The notes below the pieces were generated by a model. It did no database searches, was not told the origin of the DNA, and saw only the letters and a list, made by a program, of their open reading frames with translations. A stretch of 64,000 bases of DNA from Mycoemilia scoparia (taxonomy: Eukaryota > Kickxellomycota > Kickxellomycetes > Kickxellales > Kickxellaceae). The stretch is from contig JANBPU010000015.1 in assembly GCA_027575805.1 (NCBI GenBank), positions 62,001 to 126,000 of the forward strand. Reading direction: 5' to 3'. The translations under genes were made by a program, and so were the position numbers. This document shows positions 57,278 to 64,000 of the stretch, in pieces. Within the stretch, counting starts at the first letter, position 1, and each line of letters starts with the position of its first letter.

Positions 57278-58311
57278 TTAGCAAAACATTGAGCTATATA
57301 ATATTAGGTGATCGTCTCTGGTTTGTACTTGTTCGAGAATATCCTCAATATCTGCTTCCAGATCCATGGAATTTTCAATCTATAAAAGCCCAGTTATATA
57401 TATATATTAGATATATCGAGAAATATAAACAACATATACAACACAAGGTGCAGAGATATTTGTTTAGAGCTGCCTTACAAGTTTGGCTATTTGTAAAATA
57501 GTTCTCCCGCCGAGGGCCGCATCTTCATGGTTATCTTTAATCTCGACATTTATGACATGGGTCATTTTGGCTCTTTTTCCTCCACGTGACAAAAGCTCTA
57601 TAATATTTGGATTTAAATGTGTGGATAAGGCTTTTGACTTTAGCAATTCATCAATTTGATATGTTTGAAAATCATATTAATTGCAGTTTTGCACATACCT
57701 TCACAAACTGCATCAAAGCACCTTTCTTCACATGTAATGATAACATCGAAAAGATCACCATGTTCTTGGAATTTTTGTGGTGCTTCCTTGACTTTTATAT
57801 TGCGTTCTAACATATGGAGCAGCCCATTTTGCGTATACCTAGTACCATATAAGTAGAAAAAACATGGTTAATTGGTATCCATGGATGCGAAATCGGCTTG
57901 TTAGTTTTTTTTGTTGAGCAAAGAAACGATCTTACATTTGTGAATCGATTGCTTTCAATTCTTCATATATTTTCTCATATGGCGTACCAAATGGATAAAT
58001 ATTTTGCTTGTCAATAGTTGGCCCAGGTAAACGAACCGCACTTCCAGTTCCAAATGAACATACGTCAAATTTATTTCGCCTATTGTATAATGCATACAAG
58101 CACATGGCCATATTAGCACTTCCTTTCTAAAAAAACAAAGTAATGTTATTTTTATAAACCCACTGCTTTTATGTAGAAATGGCACTAAATTTTCGGCTTT
58201 TGCTATTGCTATTCAAATTAGATGATAAGGTATGTTGACTTGCCGAAGTACATTGTGTGCTTCCATGCTTCTGTTCATATTACTAGCGCATATTACAGCA
58301 AACTTGGCCAT
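57278..58311 (-). CDS. SSU72: Ssu72 RNA polymerase II CTD phosphatase
   Basis: Five exons, 58311-58244, 58079-57936, 57838-57699, 57597-57479 and 57379-57278, close to 573 nt (190 residues), the usual size. Exon 1 encodes the P-loop [15 protein letters not shown] with catalytic Cys8 and Arg14. Exon 2 gives [17 protein letters not shown] and [14 protein letters not shown]. Exon 3 has [18 protein letters not shown] and exon 4 [19 protein letters not shown]. Ssu72 removes phosphate from Ser5 (and Ser7) of the polymerase CTD within the cleavage-polyadenylation factor. Intron 1 is best read with a GC donor (CG|GCAAGT), because only this join gives the family spacing between EAHNVL and [16 protein letters not shown] branch-like site lies upstream of its acceptor. 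No single exon is long enough to be conspicuous alone. Confidence 0.88.
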
Positions 58312-59103
58312 TGTGTTGCTATTGTTATTGATACAATATTCTTAATAATTGGTTATTTAGATAGATGTGGTATTTTTACTGCCTTAGCTTTTTTTGGGGG
58401 GAAAATTGATTTCATGATATAACCAGCAGCACGATATATTACGTTATGGGATCAGAATGTTTTTTTAACCGTAGAGAGTATTTTTTTCAATTATCTTTCT
58501 TTTAAAATCCAGGGTAACTGACAAATATTTGGGAATTCAAACGCTTTACTGCAATGTAGTTTTAAACATAATAATCTGATCTCCTTGGAAACAATACATT
58601 TAAATTACATACATAAAGGCTTACATACGTTCAGCGCTATCTTATTATGAGGAGTAGGCCAGAATGGTGGTGGGCTCAAGACTGTCGTGCATGGCGAATC
58701 GAGTTCTATAAACGACAACGACGACAACGACGGCAGCAACAACAGCTATAACGGACTTGCTTTGCTGTAGGCAGTATCATTACAAAGATCAAAGAAAAAA
58801 CAAAAAAAATATACGCTATATACTACAAAAGGCCAATCTTTTGAACAAGCCGATTTTCTAGTCACTTTTGGTTAAATACATGATGATAGTGGTGATATAA
58901 ACTGAGAGAGAAAAACAAACTGAGCCATTTTGGATGTATATTCATGGATTTTGTGCTGGCTAGAGATATCAAATCATTGAGCCTGAAAAGAACAGTTGTT
59001 CAAAGTGATTAGAGAACGAGACAAGAAAAAGGTAATAAATTACATGAATGGTGTGAGTGCGAGTACATATGCTTCTGTGTGGGGAGTAGCCAGGAAATAT
59101 CTA
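58312..59103. other. Intergenic DNA, no gene seen
   Basis: Upstream of SSU72 and downstream of the NAD-type carrier. It contains a CAACGA-rich short repeat near 58712-58745. No supported frame. Confidence 0.5.
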
Positions 59104-60710
59104 TTAAAGTATCCTGGTCAAGGCTTCAAATGTGAGCAAAGTCATCATGCTTGCTGGAACGGTTCGCAGCATATTTGCGCCCATGCCATGATAAAAGCCT
59201 CGCCACCCCTCCTCTCGCCTTATCGTTATTGCGGCATGGACTATGCCCTTGTATTTGAAGGGCTTGATTGTTTGGTTTTGCAATCGTGTTCTAATAACCT
59301 ATTAGGTGCGCGACAAAAATACAATTTCATTTGGAATAGGCCATATGTGTGGGACTTTGGTTCCAACAGTTTATATGACAGGAACATTTGTACACTTACT
59401 TCGTGCGGGTATGTAATTGTGGAGGCAATGATTTTTGATAATGCAGACGCCAGTAGGATCCTTAAAGATTGCAGCTTATCAGTGTCGGTTTCTAAAGCAA
59501 GCAAAAATGTGCATATTAGATCGTCGTGCATACAGGGCTTTTTAAATAGCAAAGACGATGCATGGGGCTTGGTGGTGCTAGTGATGGCCACTTACTTAGC
59601 ATAAGCTTGATGCGCTCATATAGTGGAAACTGCACTGCCACATGCGTGACTCCTACCAGGCTTATCCCCAGCCCTTTGTAAAATCCTTTTATGCCCTCAG
59701 TGCTATATATTTGCCTCACGGCATCAAGAATTCCCGTATAATAGTGGTTGGTGTATTGGGTTTGGGTCATGAACCTTGTCTTTAGTATCCATACAGGGTT
59801 AGTGGCTGCCGATGTTCCTGCGCCAGCAACCATTGCCGATAATATATGTACATGTGGGCTTGTTGGCGATGAATCTATATTTCAATACATTGCGAAAGAA
59901 AAAAATTAGACCAGGGGTTTGGCAATATGGGGAGACTTCACTAGTGATCGAGTCTATGTTAGCCAGCAATGGGCCCTCACCAGATTTTGGCCCAACCATC
60001 AGATACTTTATATGCAACTCCCAGGGACCCATTTTGCCCAAAGCCTTGTAAACTTTGACCATGTATTACAAGTATGGCCACAATAGCTCTGCACCACAGC
60101 AGCACTTACCAGTATATTTTACAATTGTAGATTTCATTCCTTCATATGTAGGAAAATAGATAGCCCATGTTGGCAGGTAGCCGATCAGCATCGGCGTGAG
60201 TCCTCGATATAGTCCGCGAATTCCCTCTTCATTGAATATTCGCCGTAACGTGTCTATTTATGTTGCATAAAAATAACATGTGGCGAATAGTTAGCCCTTC
60301 CAATATGCACATATACACACAGCCGGGTATGTTGAAGGATATTTGAAACACTGCTTACTAATACTGCCTTTGTATGGGACAAAGGATTGGTGTTTTACCA
60401 GTGCCTGGTGCTGAAGCCTGGTCTTTACAACATCAAGTGGGCATGTTATTACGCCCGAAACACAGCCAGCTGCAGCCCCGGCGACAGTGTTCTTTAGCGG
60501 GCCGTCCCCAAGATATCTGTGGATCCAGGCCACTCGACCCTTATCTGTGTTGTTTCCCGAGGTGTGAGCCATACGGTACTCATTTTCGCTAAATTCTGTT
60601 GAAATTGACGGGGCAGTGTATGTAACTGGTGCTGCTTGTGGAGCGTGTGATGTTGGTGACATGCGTGTTACTGTATGCAAAGTAGTGATGATAAAAGCGC
60701 AATTAAACAA
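59104..60710 (-). CDS. Mitochondrial carrier, NAD+ transporter (NDT1/YIA6) type
   Basis: Five exons, 60710-60359, 60253-60110, 59874-59596, 59491-59400 and 59298-59104, close to 353 residues (337 from the second Met at 60662, which may be the true start). The three repeats read CPLDVVKTRLQ, NPVWILKTRFMTQ and YPHEVIRTRLQ. The PxW in repeat 2 and GYLPTWAIYF mark the subgroup of NAD, folate/FAD and pyrimidine carriers, and LGISLVGVTHVAVQFPLYE fits the NAD branch. Substrate is inferred from the subgroup: NAD+ import, with pyrimidine nucleotides (RIM2) or FAD (FLX1) as alternatives. Intron 2 (60109-59875) holds a copy of dispersed repeat R2. Every phase closes. Confidence 0.85.
59985..60065 (+). 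repeat. Dispersed repeat R2, copy B (in carrier intron 2)
   Basis: It shares ATATGCAACTCC, ATTTTGCC and AAAGCCTTGT then AACTTTGACCAT, in the same order and spacing, with 32455-32532. It lies inside intron 2 of the NAD-type carrier, where it also creates a misleading minus-strand ORF of about 87 codons. Confidence 0.65.
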
Positions 60711-61090
60711 AAAGAGGGGATTTCATAAAACTCTTGACAAGTCGAAGATTTTGTAGGAAATGTAGCTGGGAATTTATCTGGTAGGCTCATTTATGGGTTT
60801 AGGTAAGTGAAATGCCTTGCCTTGAGAATGTTGCTATCATTAGAGATAGTCTAGACTTTTACTATATTTGGAGCTTAGAAAAGATGCGGTGTTACCATCT
60901 ATCCTTGGGCTTTAGCGCCGTTGTTATCAGACGCTACTGCTTGACTTGCAATCGGACTTTTTTGCTACTATAGATCAGTTGCTATGGCAACCCATAAACA
61001 CAATTTACTTTGACAACAATGGTGACTTTGATCATGGGTATGAACATCATCAGCTGCAAAAGACAATACTATACATTCAACTATTTCAAA
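60711..61090. other. Divergent NAD-carrier / BOL3 intergenic region
   Basis: A 380-base shared upstream region. An in-frame Met at 61019 would extend BOL3 N-terminally by 24 residues but would bury the targeting peptide. Nothing else seen. Confidence 0.5.
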
Positions 61091-61507
61091 ATGATCCGCA
61101 ATGTGTTTTCTAGGTCGCTTAGAGGGCCAAGCTCATTGGCAAGCATAACCAAGAGATTCTACTCACTACAAGCCACCTTTTCAACTGATGGTGAAAAACA
61201 TATTCATGATAAGCTAGCCAAAGAGCTCAGCCCCGCTTCACTACAAGTATCAGACATTTCAGGTGCTGAGAATCTTCCGCCTTTAATTTATTAAAAATGC
61301 AAGATGTCTTGTAGCCTAATTTTAATGTATTTATGATGCTGGTGTGTAGGTGGATGTGGATCTATGTACGTTGTCGAGATTCAAGCCGAAGCTTTCCGCG
61401 GAAAGAACAGCGTTCAACAGCACCGGATGGTTAACGCCGTGCTCAAAGAAGAATTGAAAGAAATGCACGGTCTCAGAATTGTATCAAGCCCGCCAAAAGA
61501 TTCGTAG
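61091..61507 (+). CDS. BOL3: Mitochondrial BolA-like protein 3
   Basis: Exons 61091-61262 and 61350-61507 join to 109 residues. The N-terminus (MIRNVFSRSLRG, with RF and further basic residues) is a typical mitochondrial targeting peptide. The BolA domain follows: LSPASLQVSDISGGCGSMY, VEIQAEAFRGKNSVQQHRMV and the end KEMHGLRIVSSPP, closest to the BOLA3 branch by GCGSMY and MHGLRI. Bol3 helps transfer [4Fe-4S] clusters to enzymes such as lipoate synthase and succinate dehydrogenase. The splice join restores the SGGCGSMY motif exactly, although the donor (G|GTGCTG) is weak. Confidence 0.93.
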
Positions 61508-61947
61508 CTTTTCTTGCATGATAAGAACTTTGATTTTTTGATGTATTAGATCCATTTATGTGTTGCTTGAAATCACTGTAACCAGAGCAGCGGCAACAAA
61601 TTTTAGACTTTTGCTTATTAAAGCCACTCTACTCTAAATGTTCACTCTGTTAATAGCCAATGGCAATTTACTGAAAAACCGCCATTTTAGGTTAGAAGTT
61701 TTGTTGAAAAATAAAATATCTGATTAGATCTGATCTATTTAACCATCATGCTACCGATTTAAGGCAGTAGCAATGCTGGCGTGTTTTTAGTGGCTCATGG
61801 ATAGATGATTCTACTAGTTTACTTTGCCCAGCTTTTAAAGGATTTGGTATAAACAGCAGACTCGCATGAAGTGTAAGTGATAGTCGCACACCTTTCTTTC
61901 CTTTACGTTAAATTTGTGGGTCTGCTCCCAAAAGCCAATCCACTAGA
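61508..61947. other. SPF1 upstream region, no gene
   Basis: A 440-base AT-rich spacer between BOL3 and SPF1, both on the plus strand. No element recognised. Confidence 0.5.
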
Positions 61948-64000
61948 ATGCCGTGAGTACCCACTTATTATTGCAGACTTTGATTAAAGCTAGACTATAC
62001 ATATATTAATGCTATTTTGTTGCACTCTGAAAATAGGTCTGCATCGCCAAAATTGGTAGATGCCAAGTCGATTACTTCGGCATCTTTGCACCGGCCACTA
62101 CAGACAACACAACACGCATATGTATGGCCGTTCTTATTTACCTACCCCGTGTGGTTATATATATACACATTCGGCTATGACAAGTACTTTGGTTCTACTG
62201 AATATGCCTTTATATCCTTTATGTTCATATTCTGCATTCAAGCCTTGCTATTCTTATCTGGAGAGTGGAGCGTTGATGTCAAGGCAAAGCTTACCTGCAA
62301 GAGCGAGACCGATCCATACAGAAGTGAACTTATAAAAGTCAATGCTGCACCACACTGTGGCAAGAGTGCTATTTGTCCCTTAATATTCGACCATGAAAAT
62401 GGAATCGACGGAAAGCCTGAAATTTCATTCAATTTCCAGGCTCAGCTGTTTATTTACGATGAGAACAAAAAGATATTTAGTCCTGCCCAATATCCACCCG
62501 ACTTTAATCCCACTCTTGAAGAGTTCCAAAAAAGCAAGGGGTTAGAGACTGACAGACAGATTGCCTACGCCCTGCATGCATTTGGCAACAACAAATTCAA
62601 TGTCCCAGTTCCTACATTTGTCGAGCTTTTCAAGGAGCATGCTAAAGCCCCATTTTTTGTTTTCCAGATATTTTGTGTTGGATTGTGGTGCCTAGATGAG
62701 TACTGGTACTATTCGTTGTTCACTCTGTTCATGCTGATTGTTTTTGAGTCGACTGTTGTATTTCAGCGCTTGAAGACTTTGGGCGAATTCCACTCCTTGT
62801 CAATGAAGCCTTTCGATATCAATGTGTACAGGAAGAAGGAGTGGTCTATTATCAAATCTGATGAGCTAATTCCAGGTGATATAATTTCCATTGACAGATC
62901 CACCGAAGACAATGGCGTTCCTTGTGACGCTTTGTTGCTTGACGGCACTTGTATTGTAAATGAAGCAATGTTGTCTGGAGAGTCTACCCCTCAACTCAAA
63001 GAGTCAATCAAGCTTCGCGATCCCAAGGATGTTTTGGATATGGAGGGGAGCGACAAAAACAGCACCCTATTCGGTGGTACCAAGGTGCTCCAAGTCACAC
63101 CTCCCGACGATGACAGCAAGCTCAAGACCCCCGATGGTGGCTGTCTTGGTTATGTACTTAGGACTGGATTTGGTACTTCACAAGGAAAGCTTGTCCGCAC
63201 TATGGTATTCAGCACTGAGCGTGTTTCTGCAGATAATGCAGAGGCCTATGTATTTATCGGATTCCTTCTCATATTTGCCATTTTGGCATCAGCATATGTA
63301 TGGATAGAAGGCGGAAAAGACGGACGCAGAGCCAAATCCAAGCTTCTATTGGACTGTGTTTTGATCATTACTTCTGTTGTCCCTCCTGAACTTCCTATGG
63401 AGCTGTCAATGGCTGTAAATTCCTCTCTTGTGGCTTTGTCCAGGCTGGCTATATTCTGCACCGAACCATTCCGTATCCCCAATGCCGGAAAGGTCGACAT
63501 TTGCTGCTTTGACAAGACCGGCACTCTGACTGGAGAGAATCTTGTTGTTGAGGGAATTTCATCTGCACCTGATACCCCGGAAGGCCAGCGCATGACACTG
63601 CTCGACCCTAGAGACATGTCTCGAGATACAACTCTGACGCTTGCTGCAGCTCATGCTCTGGTTAAGCTTGACGATGAGCAGCTTGTTGGCGATCCGATGG
63701 AAAGAGCACAGGTTGAAGCTGTAGGGTTCAGACTTGCTGACAGCGACACTGTTGTTCCTGCCGATCCCGGCGACAAGTTCCTCGATTCTCTTCCTATCAA
63801 GCGTGGACAGACAAAGATCTCGATTATCAGGCGCTTCGCATTCTCATCAGCCCTTAAGCGCAGCTCTACATTGTGTCAGGTAACCGGCGTTGGTCAGCCC
63901 AATGCCGGCTACTTTGTTGCAGCAAAGGGTGCACCCGAAATTATGCGCGGAATGCTGTCGAAAGTCCCCGAATGGTATGATGAAACTTATAAGCACTTCA
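61948..64000 (+). CDS. SPF1: P5A-type ATPase Spf1 (ER transmembrane-helix dislocase), partial
   Basis: A five-base first exon (61948-61952, ATGCC) with donor GTGAGT is joined to an acceptor at 62036/62037, from where the frame stays open to the window edge, about 655 residues of a protein usually near 1200. Seen in order: two N-terminal membrane segments (PLQTTQHAYVWPFLFTYPVW), the P5A arm with FIYDENKKIFSP, PTFVELFKEHAKAPFFVFQ, the actuator motif MLSGESTPQLKE, the P5A helix-4 signature VVPPELPMELSMAVN, and the phosphorylation site CCFDKTGTLTGEN with Asp494. P5A ATPases remove mistargeted tail-anchored and signal helices from the ER membrane. The 3' half lies outside the window. The tiny first exon is supported by phase and by the lack of another ATG. 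Confidence 0.95.

Noticed and set aside
58996..59604. 202-codon plus-strand frame
   Set aside because: Antisense over exons 4 and 5 of the NAD-type carrier, which carry clear carrier motifs on the minus strand.
59799..60062. 87-codon minus-strand frame in the NAD-carrier region
   Set aside because: It spans intron 2 of the carrier and is made partly of repeat R2; the correct exon uses another frame that restores the carrier motif.

Overview
The window is nuclear DNA of a filamentous or otherwise early-diverging fungus. The evidence is a fungal glucan synthase (FKS1), a PalC-like BRO1 protein, a JEN1-type carboxylate permease, fungal mitochondrial carriers, short GT-AG introns and AT-rich intergenic DNA. 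A homologue of the kinetochore protein Zwilch and a BRD7/BRD9-type DUF3512 protein point away from Saccharomycotina and towards an early-diverging lineage (zoopagomycete or mucoromycete grade). That placement is inference; no rRNA or marker locus is present.

Layout. Positions 1-8250 hold no gene I can support, only microsatellites and three copies of a short inverted-repeat element. FKS1 follows at 8763-14660 (+). Then come, on the minus strand, an LYR/Cup1-like mitochondrial protein (15638-16512), an eight-exon Elongin A (16940-18926), a PalC-like BRO1 protein (19787-21100), a cerevisin-type subtilase (21981-23264), an OAC1-type carrier (24614-25974) and an 81-residue two-exon protein that may be Ten1 (26935-27465). 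A doubtful small spliced gene (28333-29338) and JEN1 (29750-32212) are on the plus strand. Thymidylate synthase (32685-33632), ORF remnants beside inserted elements (34039-34971), Zwilch (35215-39063) and phosphomannomutase SEC53 (40019-41170) are on the minus strand. YIF1 (42345-43391, +) converges on BRR2 (43663-50646, -), which is divergent from CDC48 (52458-55285, +). The right end has a DUF3512 SWI/SNF-type subunit (55942-57004, +), SSU72 (57278-58311, -), an NAD-type mitochondrial carrier (59104-60710, -), BOL3 (61091-61507, +) and the first half of the P5A ATPase SPF1 (61948 to the window end, +).

Most genes are housekeeping and act separately. Loose themes are cell wall and secretory pathway (FKS1, SEC53, YIF1, SPF1), RNA polymerase II and chromatin (Elongin A, SSU72, DUF3512 protein), mitochondria (LYR protein, OAC1, NAD carrier, BOL3) and chromosome maintenance (Zwilch, possible Ten1). 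Exon models were built by hand from splice consensus and reading-phase closure; every multi-exon model listed as confident closes in frame.

The most unusual content is a family of about 100-145 bp MITE-like elements (14 copies plus one remnant), with two subfamilies and at least two intronic copies; a fungal Zwilch with two GC-AG introns; a candidate Ten1; a BRD7/9-like protein without a bromodomain; and a second small dispersed repeat shared by the JEN1 3' flank and an NAD-carrier intron.
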